Shown: positions 1 through 10,600 of the stretch, in pieces
Layout: each line of letters begins with the position of its first letter
Numbering within the stretch: position 1 is the first letter of the stretch
DNA from: Paenibacillus paeoniae
Lineage (GTDB): Bacteria > Bacillota > Bacilli > Paenibacillales > Paenibacillaceae
Length of the DNA stretch: 64,000 nt
NCBI RefSeq assembly: GCF_003388735.1
Contig: NZ_QUBQ01000001.1
Location: forward strand, 124,001-188,000
Direction: 5' to 3'
Notes under the pieces: generated by a model
Told to the model about the DNA's origin: nothing
Database searches by the model: none
The model's input: the letters and a program-made list of their open reading frames with translations, nothing else
Made by a program: the position numbers and the translations under genes

Positions 1-705
1 CGCGATCTGGTCTCCGATTCGCAGTGCTTCATCCAAATCATGCGTAATAAACACGATCGTTTTTTTCATTTTCGTCTGCAGCTCCAGCAGTTCATCCTGC
101 ATATCCTTGCGGATAAGCGGATCGAGCGCGCTGAACGCTTCGTCCATCAGCAGAATTTCGGGGTCATTCGCAAGTCCCCGTGCCAAGCCCACACGCTGCT
201 GCATGCCGCCGCTGAGCTGATGCGGGTAGCTGTCTTCGTAGCCTGACAGTCCGACTAGCTTCAATGACTCCATGGCCATCTCTCGCCGCTTTTTCTTCTC
301 AATTCCTTGTATCTCCAGGCCATATTCAATGTTTTGAATGACCGTGCGATGCGGGAATAGCGCGAACTTCTGGAACACCATGCCGATATGCTTTCGGCGG
401 TATTGCCTAAGTTGCTCTGGGTTCATTCGAAGCACGTCGCTTCCGTTGAACAGCAGTTGTCCCGTTGTTGGCTCGATGAGCCGGTTAAGCAGCCGAACCA
501 GTGTTGACTTGCCGCTGCCTGACAAGCCCATGATGACGAAAATCTGACCGGATTCAATGGAGAATTCCGCTTGATTGACGCCAACAGTCAGCTTTGATTC
601 CTTTAATATTTTATCTTTGGACCAACCTTTCTCCAGCAGCGGTATGGCCTTTTTCGGATCGTCTCCGAAAATTTTGGTTAACTTTTTGGCTTCTAAAATC
701 GCCAT
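1..705 (-). CDS. opuAA: Glycine betaine/proline ABC transporter ATP-binding subunit, C-terminal part outside window
   Basis: ATPase of a quaternary-amine (glycine betaine/proline) importer that drives osmoprotectant uptake at the inner face of the membrane. The visible 235 residues start [14 protein letters not shown] and carry the OpuAA/ProV-specific N-terminal extension before the NBD core. Walker [10 protein letters not shown] lies near residue 60, the signature LSGGMQQRV near 163, and Walker B is [13 protein letters not shown]. The ATG at 703-705 follows an AAAGGGGA ribosome binding site. The reading frame runs off the left edge, so the C-terminal CBS region and the permease and binding-protein genes cannot be seen. 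The divergent neighbour is a GbsR-type regulator, which in Bacillus controls betaine uptake and synthesis. The family call is firm; the exact substrate is inferred. Confidence 0.9.
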   Translation of the reverse strand, partial: MAILEAKKLTKIFGDDPKKAIPLLEKGWSKDKILKESKLTVGVNQAEFSIESGQIFVIMGLSGSGKSTLVRLLNRLIEPTTGQLLFNGSDVLRMNPEQLRQYRRKHIGMVFQKFALFPHRTVIQNIEYGLEIQGIEKKKRREMAMESLKLVGLSGYEDSYPHQLSGGMQQRVGLARGLANDPEILLMDEAFSALDPLIRKDMQDELLELQTKMKKTIVFITHDLDEALRIGDQIA

Positions 706-958
706 GAAACGTTCCCCTTTCGTGCCCCCTCGTGGAAAAATTCGACTCTATTAGTGTAGTTGGATAACTTTGCTACGGTCAAAGAGCGTGAGCCAGCGTG
801 AGGAGTGTGCAGTTATAACTTTACAAACTTTACGTACAGAATACTCCGTATAACTCCGTTTTTCGATCGGATTGCCTTCTTTACATCCTTGAGGGCAATT
901 GATTACAATAGCTGTAGTAAGATTGAAGGGGTTTGGCGTACGATTTTGGAGGGACATT
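706..958. promoter_or_regulatory. Divergent control region between opuAA and the GbsR-type gene
   Basis: This 253-base gap separates two divergent genes and must hold both promoters. It contains two AT-rich copies of a related word, GTTGGATAACTTT near 759 and AGTTATAACTTTA near 811. These could be operator half-sites for the regulator encoded to the right, but that is inference. I found no unambiguous -35/-10 pair. Confidence 0.4.
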
Positions 959-1516
959 ATGGACGAGCTTGCGGGATTGACGGAAGAGCAGCGAGCCAAG
1001 CTGCTGCATACAAGAAGACGCGTCATTGAATCGATCGGCAAAAATATGGACTTATACGGCATTACGCTTTCCATCGGCCATTTATACGGGAATATGTACT
1101 TCAATCAAAGTCCCGTTACGCTGGATGAGATGAGTCATACGATGGGCATGAGCAAGACGTCGATGAGCACGGGGATGCGCACACTGCATGATTTGAAGAT
1201 GATCAATAAAGTGTGGGGTAAAGGCTCTCGAAAGGATCTGTACGAGGTTGTCCCGGATTGGCACCAGAATTTCGCTGATTTCTTTTCTATTAAATGGAGA
1301 AAAGCACTGGAACAGAACATGAGCGCGCTTAGTCGCAGTATGAAGGAGATGGATGCTCTAATTGCAGAGCATAGCGAGGACGAGGCTTTCCTGACGCTGC
1401 TTACAAGCGATAAATCGAAAATCGACGAGGCATTAAACTACTATAGATGGCTGGATCGATTGATAGATTCGTTCGAGTCCGGTGAGATTTATCAGTATTT
1501 CCCAAAAGAAGAATAG
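959..1516 (+). CDS. GbsR/OpcR-type transcriptional repressor (MarR-like)
   Basis: A 185-residue DNA-binding regulator of the GbsR family. In Bacillus these repress glycine-betaine synthesis or uptake operons and respond to choline. The N-terminal winged helix includes the recognisable stretch MGMSKTSMSTGMRTL (about residues 60-75), followed by a helical C-terminal half. The start is placed at 959 because GGAGGG at 948-953 sits five bases upstream; the open frame continues upstream to 899 without a ribosome site. It is divergent to the betaine ATPase, which supports a local osmoprotectant-control role. Family call strong; ligand unknown. Confidence 0.85.
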   Translation: MDELAGLTEEQRAKLLHTRRRVIESIGKNMDLYGITLSIGHLYGNMYFNQSPVTLDEMSHTMGMSKTSMSTGMRTLHDLKMINKVWGKGSRKDLYEVVPDWHQNFADFFSIKWRKALEQNMSALSRSMKEMDALIAEHSEDEAFLTLLTSDKSKIDEALNYYRWLDRLIDSFESGEIYQYFPKEE

Positions 1517-1523
1517 GAATTGC

Positions 1524-1554
1524 AGCCGCAGCCGACTAGGTTTGCGGTTTTTTT
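1524..1554 (+). terminator. Rho-independent terminator of the GbsR-type gene
   Basis: A CCGCA/TGCGG stem followed by seven T residues starts eight bases after the stop codon at 1516. Confidence 0.7.
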
Positions 1555-1653
1555 ATTGCGGAAGCAGAGGATGGGTTAATTCTATTTTGCATAGTGAAGG
1601 GACTATGTTATGCTAAAATTAACATTTTATTTAAAAAAGAGGGGTTAAATTCC

Positions 1654-2871
1654 ATGTACAGTCCTTCATATCCTGGAAGTTCAGAGCGAGGCGGCAACTT
1701 GCTCATTGCAGATGGCAATGTCGTCTTGCAGGATCGAATCATTCGGGCTTCTATCGCTGTGGAGAATGGAAGTATTGCGGCGATAGTTGATGAGAAGGGG
1801 AAGAAGCGGTGGCTCAAGCGCTGGAATGGAGAAGCGAAGGTACTGCATGCCAACGGAAAGTATGTAATGCCGGGACTGATTGATATCCACTGCGATGCCA
1901 TTGAGAAAGAAGTGCAGCCAAGACCGAATACGCTATTTCCTTTGGATTTGGCTTTTCTGGAATTTGAGCGAAAGCTGCCGGTACATGGGATTACGACAAT
2001 GTATCATTCATTGTCGCTTGGAGTCGGGCTTAGTTTGAGAGGAGATCATTTGCTTACGGAAATGGTGGAGCTGATTCACCGTTATAGCAAGCAGAGGTCC
2101 ATGATTCGCAATCGTGTGCATCTTCGCTATGAAGTTACGCATCGGGATGGTTTGGCGATTGTGGAGCAACTGATGAAAGAAGGCAAAATTCAATATTTGT
2201 CGTACATGAATCATGCGCCTGGACAAGGACAATACCGCAAGCCGGGATCGTTCGAGAGCTATGTGATGAAAAATCAAGGTGTCAGCATGAAGGAGGTTCG
2301 ACAGATTGTTCATGATTTACTGTTAAAGCAAGAACAGGTGGATTGGGACGGCTTGCGTCGTCTGAGCCGATTAGCTTTGGATAAAGGAATAGCGATTGCT
2401 TCCCACGATGATGACACGCAGGAGAAGGTGGAGGATAACCAGAGCTTTGGAGTATCTGTGAGCGAATTTCCGATTACATTGGAGGTTGCATCATATTGCA
2501 AGGAGCAAGGAATGTCTGTCTGTGTAGGAGCTCCCAATGTGGTCAGAGGAGGCTCGCACGATCATAATCTGAGTGCAACAGAGGCGATTCGATCAGGAGC
2601 GGCAGCCATATTATGCTCTGACTACCACCCCTCATCCATGCTTGCTGCCCTGTTCAAGTTAGTCGATGAAGAGATAACCGATCTTCCCGGCGCCGTGCGT
2701 ATGGCAACACTGCATCCTGCACAAGCGTTAGGTGCTGGCGATCAAATCGGATCGATTGAAGAAGGTAAACTTGCCGACTTCATTATAGTCGATCAGTTTC
2801 AAGGATTGCCTTGGGTTACCGATGCGATTGTGGACGGCGTACATGTATACGCTGCAGATGTCAGATACTAG
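1654..2871 (+). CDS. phnM: PhnM-type phosphonate metabolism amidohydrolase, stand-alone
   Basis: This 405-residue protein resembles PhnM, the alpha-D-ribose 1-methylphosphonate 5-triphosphate diphosphatase of the C-P lyase pathway. The amidohydrolase metal site appears as DIHCDAIEKE (HxD near residues 79-81, as in PhnM rather than the usual HxH). It is followed by RPNTLFPLDLAF, GITTMYHSLS, ASHDDDT near 249-254 and CSDYHPSSML near 322-332. The start at 1654 is chosen for GAGGGGTT nine bases upstream; an in-frame upstream codon at 1594 lacks one. No other C-P lyase gene is in the window, so the substrate may differ from the classical one. Its TAG stop overlaps the stop of the convergent sspI. 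Confidence 0.85.
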   Translation: MYSPSYPGSSERGGNLLIADGNVVLQDRIIRASIAVENGSIAAIVDEKGKKRWLKRWNGEAKVLHANGKYVMPGLIDIHCDAIEKEVQPRPNTLFPLDLAFLEFERKLPVHGITTMYHSLSLGVGLSLRGDHLLTEMVELIHRYSKQRSMIRNRVHLRYEVTHRDGLAIVEQLMKEGKIQYLSYMNHAPGQGQYRKPGSFESYVMKNQGVSMKEVRQIVHDLLLKQEQVDWDGLRRLSRLALDKGIAIASHDDDTQEKVEDNQSFGVSVSEFPITLEVASYCKEQGMSVCVGAPNVVRGGSHDHNLSATEAIRSGAAAILCSDYHPSSMLAALFKLVDEEITDLPGAVRMATLHPAQALGAGDQIGSIEEGKLADFIIVDQFQGLPWVTDAIVDGVHVYAADVRY

Positions 2872-3104
2872 GACGGAGATGGATTGCTGGCAGCATTTTC
2901 ATGAAGATGGCGATGGAGTGAATCGACCATCTGAGTTTGCTCCGATGTGCTTGATTCCTTCCAGATCATCTCGAATAACACGCCTAGTCCGGGCAAGGCA
3001 CGTTCGTCGTGATCGACAGAATCGACAATAACTTCGGTGAGCTGTTCCTTGGTGTTATCGTGAACGCGATTGACAATCGCTTGGCGAAGATCGATGATTT
3101 GCAA
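2868..3104 (-). CDS. sspI: Small acid-soluble spore protein I
   Basis: A 78-residue minor small acid-soluble spore protein, made in the forespore and packed in the spore core. The diagnostic block is DLRQAIVNRV, then EQLTEVIVDSV and LPGLGVLFEMIW. The start is TTG at 3104, chosen because AGGAGG at 3114-3119 is nine bases upstream; an upstream TTG at 3128 would place that site inside the gene. The C-terminal HENAASNPSPS tail goes beyond the usual SspI end. Gene order sspI next to a TrmH-type methyltransferase matches B. subtilis (sspI-ysgA). The last four bases overlap the end of phnM on the other strand. Confidence 0.93.
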   Translation of the reverse strand: MQIIDLRQAIVNRVHDNTKEQLTEVIVDSVDHDERALPGLGVLFEMIWKESSTSEQTQMVDSLHRHLHENAASNPSPS

Positions 3105-3233
3105 GGCGGTATTCCTCCTAAGATTCAAAATTGTGCTATCTTACTATGCCCAGCATCGGCGGAAGCCATCCAAGGCGCAGGATATGGTATACTGAACCTA
3201 CGAAACGACGACGGAAGGTCAGGTTAATTATCG

Positions 3234-4043
3234 ATGCGCGAGATGAATCATTTGTACATAGGATCACCACAGAATGACAGGGTCAAGTACTGGACTTCCT
3301 TGCTGGTGAAGAAAAATCGAGACCGCGAGGGACAATATATTATTGAAGGAGTTCATCTGATACAGGAGGCCATCAAGGCGGACGCGGATATCCTTCAGAT
3401 TGTATACGACGAAGAGCGTGGCATGCCAGCTGAGCTTGAAGATGTAGCGTTTACGGGTGGAGCACAAGCGGAATGGATTAGCGCCTCCAGAGCTGTAATG
3501 GGGAAGTGTACCGGCACGGATACGCCTCCGCCGGTATTTGCGGTGCTTCGTAAGCCGGATATGTCGATGGATAAGCTGTACGGTGCGACAAGTCTGGTCA
3601 TTGCGCTGGATGTCGTTCGCGATCCCGGCAATGTCGGAACGATCATCCGCAGTGCGGATGCCGCCGGTGCGGATGCGGTTGTACTGGGGCAGGGCTGTGT
3701 CGATCTCTATAATCCGAAGACAGTTCGCTCCACGATGGGCTCTCTGTTCCATCTTCCTATTATCCAGGGTGATCTGACCGAGATGCTTCCAAAAGCAAGG
3801 GCGGCAGGGGCCAAAGTAGTCGGCACCAGCCTGCAAGCGGATCATAGCTGCTACGGCTACGACTGGCGCCAGCCGACATGGCTGCTTATGGGCAGCGAGT
3901 CCGAGGGTTTATCGACAGAGGTGCGGGCGCTAGTGGACGAATCGGTAATTATCCCGATGGAGGGCGGTGCAGAGTCTCTGAACGTCGCGATGGCGACAAC
4001 GGTGTTGTTGTTTGAGGCTTTGCGGCAGCGGAAGTTTAACTAG
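3234..4043 (+). CDS. ysgA: TrmH/SpoU-family RNA 2'-O-methyltransferase (YsgA-like)
   Basis: A 269-residue SPOUT methyltransferase predicted to modify rRNA or tRNA with S-adenosylmethionine. It has an N-terminal SpoU substrate-binding domain (about 1-100) and a C-terminal knotted domain with the three family motifs: DVVRDPGNVGTIIRSADAAG, LLMGSESEGLS and IPMEGGAESLNVAMATTVL. The ATG at 3234 has AGGTT about nine bases upstream; ATG at 3243 is an alternative. It is divergent from sspI, as in Bacillus. There pheST follows ysgA; here an AT-rich accessory island follows instead. Confidence 0.9.
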   Translation: MREMNHLYIGSPQNDRVKYWTSLLVKKNRDREGQYIIEGVHLIQEAIKADADILQIVYDEERGMPAELEDVAFTGGAQAEWISASRAVMGKCTGTDTPPPVFAVLRKPDMSMDKLYGATSLVIALDVVRDPGNVGTIIRSADAAGADAVVLGQGCVDLYNPKTVRSTMGSLFHLPIIQGDLTEMLPKARAAGAKVVGTSLQADHSCYGYDWRQPTWLLMGSESEGLSTEVRALVDESVIIPMEGGAESLNVAMATTVLLFEALRQRKFN

Positions 4044-4600
4044 ACAACAAATCCATGTCTAATGTCAGTTATAATGTAAATTGAGACTGATTTTAAAAGA
4101 GTTTGAAACTTTGTTTATAATATCAAAACGAGAAAACCAATGGCATCAAAACCTTTTAAAACAAGGTTTTGATGCCATTGGTTTTTATTCGAGCTTGTTC
4201 CCCAATATTTTCTATCTCTTATCTGTCCCAGCCCTTTTCCTTATTTTTGTGGACATAATTCTATCTCTAGAAAATTAACCGGATATCCCCTGTTTCAATC
4301 GCTATATTATTAGAATATTCAAATGTTATCAGTGTCTATTATCTTGACGTAGTAACAGTTTTGCAAACTTATGATTTATTAGACATTGAATTAGGTATAA
4401 CTGAAAACGTTTTTACATTAAAATTTATCGATAATTTGTACCATAATATTTCAGAATAACAGAAATATATAGAATAAATCAACAAAATTATTTCATTAAT
4501 TCGACATAATACGACAAATAACAACAATATTAGATGTAGTATTTATAATTACAGCATATTATGATTAATCTTATTTCAAGCCATAAGGAGAGAACGTAGG
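4044..4600. other. AT-rich intergenic spacer opening the accessory island
   Basis: There is no credible gene in these 557 bases. The left part holds the perfect inverted repeat described separately. The remainder up to 4600 is strongly AT-rich and probably contains the promoter of the RCC1 gene. AAGGAG at 4585-4590 is the ribosome binding site for the ATG at 4601. Base composition changes abruptly here compared with the methyltransferase gene. Confidence 0.6.
4133..4185. terminator. Perfect 23-bp inverted repeat, probable bidirectional terminator
   Basis: The arms 4133-4155 and 4163-4185 are perfect reverse complements (starting AAAACCAATGGCATC) around a seven-base loop, with T runs on the outer side of both strands. 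This fits a strong terminator read from either direction. The stem is unusually long and perfect, so a remnant of a small mobile element is the alternative. Confidence 0.7.
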
Positions 4601-7600
4601 ATGAAAGGATTAAATAGTAGTGTGCGGTTGATCGTAGTAGTCAGTCTTTTGACTCAGTTGTTATTTTCTGCTTTGGGTCATGTATCAGTCGCTTATGGGG
4701 AATCAAATGAAGGGTTACGCTATAACCGAATTGCCAATCCGGGGAATTTCACGTTGTTTGTGAAGACGAACGGAACGGTGAGCGTTGTAGGTAGAGGGGA
4801 TTACGTCTTGGGAACGGGGGTTGCAAGTACAACCAATTACTCCGTTCTTAATGAAATTCCTAACTTGTCCAATGTTAAGGAAATTTCTGCGAATACGAGC
4901 AGTGCCTTTGCTTTGCTTAATGATGGAACGGTAAAAGCATGGGGATCGAATAGCTGTACATTGGGTGCAATCAATTCAACATCTGCAAGTCCAGTTACCT
5001 TTCCACAGTTAGAGGGGATAAAACGAATTGCTGTTGGTGGTAACTTTGCCGCAGCATTGACTGAGAGTGGAACAGTTGTCACTTGGGGGTGCAACAACTA
5101 CGGACAACTAGGCCTTGGAAATACAAGCAATTCTCCTTACCCTAAAACAGTTCCTAACCTTTCAGATGTAGCGGACATTGCGGTAGGTACAGACTTTATG
5201 CTTGCCAAAATGAATGATGGATCGGTTAAGTCCTGGGGGAATTTTAGCAACGGCCAACTTGGAATCGGGAATATAACAGTAAGCCAGACATCACCTGTAG
5301 AAGTAGCAGGCCTTACAAATGTAAAAGAAATTACGACGGGCTCCAATTTCTCATTTGCCGTTCTTATTGATGGATCAGTCATGGGCTGGGGATACAATTT
5401 GAATGGGCAGTTGGGAACAGGGACAACTACCGCAGTTAACTCTCCTGCTAAAATAACAGATTTATCCAACGTTGATTATATTGCTGCTGGAATTAATCAT
5501 ACATGGGCATCCACTACTAATGGGGACATCTATGTATGGGGGAATAATTCTTCCAGTCAATTGGGTATCAAATCGACGTTAGTCACCAATCAATTAACAC
5601 CAAAATTATTTCAGCAATTAGGTTCTATTAACTCTATATATCTAGGAAGTAACACAAGTTTTGTTACCGATCAGAACAATCAGACTTGGGCCCTTGGCTT
5701 GAATAACTATTCCCAGTTGGGTCTCGAGGACAAGGTTGCCAAGGATACCCTTACAATGATCAATGATCTTAATGTATCAGGCGCTAACTTGGAAATCGAT
5801 GTATTAAGTCGTGATTTATCCATGTTCAGCAGTCCCTTTACTGCTACTTCACACATGCTTGCAAACGATAAACTATACAGTTGGGGGAAAAACACTAACC
5901 CTGTTATAGACCCGGATGTTGCGGGTGACCTATCATCTCCTCGAATGATTACGAGAGTAGGGGATGTTAAGCAAATTACTTATGGAGAAGATTTTGCGTT
6001 AGCTTTAACCAAGGACGGTAAAGTGAAGTCGTGGGGAGTCAATACGAGCGGGCAACTGGGCTTGGGCGATACGATAAACAGGACTGATCCTACAACGATT
6101 TCAGGTTTAACAGGTGTCAAGAAGCTCGTTGCTGCTTCTGGATTTGCTGTGGCATTGATGCAGGATGGAACCGTCGCCACATGGGGGAGGAATACTTCAG
6201 CTCAGTTAGGCCAAGGGGATTTGACAAACCGAACAACACCTAAGCTAATTCCCAATCTTCAAGGCGTAAAAGATATTACAGCTGGTATTAACTTTGTAGT
6301 CGCATTAATGGAGAACGGGTCTGTATGGGTATGGGGTGGCAATGAGTTTGGTCAACTTGGTCTTGGCAACTTTGAGAATCGCAGTATACCTACTGAACTG
6401 ACAAGTGTAACGGGTGTAAAAGAAATTGCATCCGGGTTTTATCATGTCATTGTTCTTAAAGAGGATGGATTGTTGCAAGTATGGGGAAGAAATAATAATG
6501 GTCAGTTGGGGCTAGGAAATAGTGTTGCTGTATTAAAGCCAACTCCACTTCCTATTAACGTGTCAATCAATCAGGTTGCCGTAACAGCCTATTCCTCCTA
6601 TGTATTAACTCAGGAGGGGAAAATTTTATCTTGGGGATTAAACTCATCGGGTGAACTGGGGCATGGGGACACTGCTTCAAGAACAACCCCTGTTGAAATT
6701 ATGTCTACAGGAGATCGGTTTTCTTCCATCATTACTGGCAGAACGCATTTAATTGCGATCAGTAAAGATGGAAGCATAAGAATGGCTGGTAATAATGCTA
6801 ATGGTCAGTTGGGATTGGGTGATACCGCTAACCGTAATAAGCTAACCGTCTTATACGGCAATACAAAGTCGGTGCAAGATATCATTACGGATGGCAATAA
6901 CACATTTATTCTTTTTGAAGATGGTACTGTTTGGGGAACAGGCAGAAATAATTCTGGTTACTTGGGGGTTGGCGATGCGGTTAGTAGAACCAACTTCGTG
7001 CCGATTAATGGACTTAGTAATGTTCAGAAGATAGCTCTAGGCTCCAATTTTGTTCTGGCATTGCTGAAAAACGGAACGGTTATGTCATGGGGCCTTAACG
7101 AATCTGGACAACTTGGGAATGGTACAACTATTGCTTCTACTAAGCCAGTACTTATCTCTACTGCTTCTTTAAGCAATGTAAAAGATATTTTTGTCAAAGG
7201 TACCTTCGCTATGGCCTTATTAAAAGATGGTACGGTCAAGTCATGGGGTTCTAATAGCAATGGTCAGCTTGGTCTCGGCGATAATACGAATAAGCTTACA
7301 CCTACTTTGGTCAATATTACTGGCGTTAAAGAAATTGCGTTAGGAGAAAATTTCACACTTGCCTTATTGAATAGCGGTCTTATTAAAGGTTGGGGTTATA
7401 ACAGTCTATACAGCCTGGGTACAGGAAATACGACTTCCTATAATACCCCTGTTGATGTTCCAAACCTGGCAGATGTAGCAAGTATATATACAGATGGATA
7501 TTCCAGTTTTGCTTTATTGAACGATGGCACTGTAAGTGCTTGGGGGCAAAATGATCTTTATCAGCTAGGAGTAAATAATACTTCATCCGTTACTAAACCT

Positions 7601-10600
7601 ACACAAATCGCCAATCTATCATCAGTCAAATCACTAGTTGTCAATGGTAAGTCTGTATTTGCGATATTAAATGATGGAACCTTAAAAGCATGGGGAAACA
7701 ATGTGAATGGCAAGTTGGGGTTGCAATCAACAGCACACACTTTTTCTCCGACAACGGTGCCTAATCTATCCAATGTCAGTTCGGTATCGGTAAGTGATCA
7801 GCACGTACTAGCGGTAGATTCCAAAGGAGCATTATACGCTTGGGGCAGTAATGGATTCGGCCAACTGGGTACAGGGGACAGAATTAATCTAAATTCTCCT
7901 CAGAAAATGATTCATTCAGAAGTATCTCTTATTAAATTGGCGCCTAATCAGTCATATGCCATTATTAGTGGTCGTTTGAATGTGTGGGGGTTGTATGCCA
8001 ATAGTTTGGGTCTGGGCTCAACGGGTTCAACAGCTAATCGTTTAAAACCAGAGATTGTGAAGAACGTAGAGGAATGGAGAGTTTTACCTCAAGAATCATA
8101 CGGTCTAAAAATCAAATATAAGGCGGGGGCAAGCTTAACGATTCGCTCTTATATGGATTCTAATACATCTATATCAGAGGCTGTTACTATATCTATGCCA
8201 TCTGATACACATACAATCTCGTTTCCGGTAAATGTGAAAGATTTGAAGGAAGGTCAACATACAATCCGATTTGAAGTCACAGATGGATTAATAGTTGCTC
8301 AGCAAACTATAAGTGTATGGATATATGACAGCTCCCTAATCCCATCCATGATTACCGAGACAACAAACACAACCATAAAAGTGACAGAAAATATAGCAGG
8401 CAACAACAAAAATTTTGCTTCAAGTCCAATTCGTTTCTCAGCCAATAATATAACGACTTCTTGGTTTACCGATCGCTCCACCTTGTCGAATAGAGTTATC
8501 TCCTCAGCAATTGGCAAGCTAGGCGGGAATGGAACCAAAGGAATTGTTGTAACAGCAAATGGGAAATGGATCGTGCCAATCTACTACAGCGCTACGAATG
8601 AAGTTAGATTTTATATGTCGGCTAATCAAGGGCAGAATTGGACTATACTGTGCACTCTGTCTGGACTTACTTCTAATGCCGCGATCACAACCGTAGGTAA
8701 TAAAGTATTTGGTATCGTGCGAAAAAATGCGAATGAAATAGCTGGTTTCTCATTTGACGTTGATAAACAAACAAATGTGAATATAGCTTCTTTGCTGAAA
8801 AGCGTTGATTTCAATCAAACGGACATTCCTGCTGCCAATAACGTTGCAATAGTGGCAAAGGATGATGCCGTACATGCGGCATGGGTGAGCAAAAATAGTC
8901 AATATCCTTATGCATACAATATTCGTTACGCCAAAATAGCTGAAGATGGCTCAGCGCTGACCGCTATTGAGCAGGTGACTACTAGTACCAGCAGCTACGA
9001 TGTATTTAGCAATCCGTCTATGATAATCAACAATAGTGGAATACCTGTCCTTTTTTATGACTACCAAAATACTAACAATAATAGCTATTCCGTTTATGTA
9101 GCCAATAGAGTGAATTCAGCGTGGCAACAGAAGAACCTGGAGCCTATCAGCAGTTATTGGACTGGGGATGTCAATGCAGCTGTAGACAAGAACAACGATG
9201 TGCATATCGTTTGGACTAAACGAACTAGCGACGGATACAATCATATTTTTTACACCAAACAAAATACGAATGGCGTCTATTCCCCTATCGTGGATTTGAC
9301 AGCAGGCTTAACTACTTACAACCAACAGCAGCCTACGCTTACGGTCGGACAGAATAACGATGTATTTCTCTACTTCTCTGGCATTGACCCGACATTAAGC
9401 ACTACAAATTACAATATAAGAATGAGGATGTTGAGCAACGAAACATGGTCGGTCATGAAGACAATTACAGCAAATACGGCGAGTGATGCAACTGCACCTG
9501 CTGTTATTAGCAATGCTTTGCTGCCTTATCCTGGAGATCCAATTGTTGTATTTGAGCATACAAGCAGCGGGGTTTTAGTATCAGGTTCTATGCAGAGGGA
9601 TGATTATTCTTACACCTTCGCTAATCTCACGCCAAATACGAAATATAAAGTAAAGCTGGAAGTGAGAAATATGGATGGAGCGGTCACGTCTATCACGAAG
9701 GATGTATACACAAAGGCAACAACACCAGTTCTAACCTCTTCTCCTTTTTCAGATGGAACTGTGGAGTTCACCGTTACAGACAATAACCCTGGAACAACAA
9801 AATACCAGCTGAAAGCTGGGAATAAATATGTAAGTGCCGAAGGGACTCTTACGGCGTATCCTACCTGGATTACATTGAATAATAAAAAGGTGAAAGTGAA
9901 AGGACTTGCTGCTGGCAAATCCTATCGTTTCCAAGCACAAGCAATCAATGAGGAAGAGGAAGAAACCTCCCTCTCCAACACTATTCAAATTGGACCGCCT
10001 CCAGCACCTCCAGCTACTCCAACTGGGGTAAAAGCAACAACAACGAATAGTACAATTGTTGTTACCTGGAATGCTGTTCCGGAAGCAACTTCTTATCAAA
10101 TCGAAATGAATAACATGCTCATTTCCGTTGGTAACACACTTAGTTATACAAGTCAGCTGTTAGCTCCAAACACAGTCAACTCTTTCCGAGTAAGATCGGA
10201 GCGAGATGGAATTTATGGGGCTTGGACGGAACTAACCAGTGTACGTACATCCATGATTCCTCCTGAGAAACCAGCATTAGTCAGTGCAACTGCATCAAGC
10301 AAATCTGTTACTGTCACATGGAATTCTGTAAGTGATGCATTAAGATATGATTTGTTATGGGACGGTGTCATTATTGCTTTAGGAAAAACGACTACCTACC
10401 AAGTAAAAGATCTTGTACCGGGAACAAAGCATACTTTCCAAATTCGCTCAGTCAGTGGAGGCGGTAATAGCGGATGGAGTGCGGTTCAAACCGTTGATAC
10501 GAAGGTGGCAGCACCATCAACAGTTCTTGTACTGACAGTAGATACGCAGGATACCTCCGTTCAATTAAGTTGGACAGAAGACGTGGATGCATCCGGCTAT

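Noticed and set aside
4081..4278. 65-codon open frame after ysgA
   Set aside because: It runs through the perfect inverted repeat, has no ribosome site and resembles no protein.
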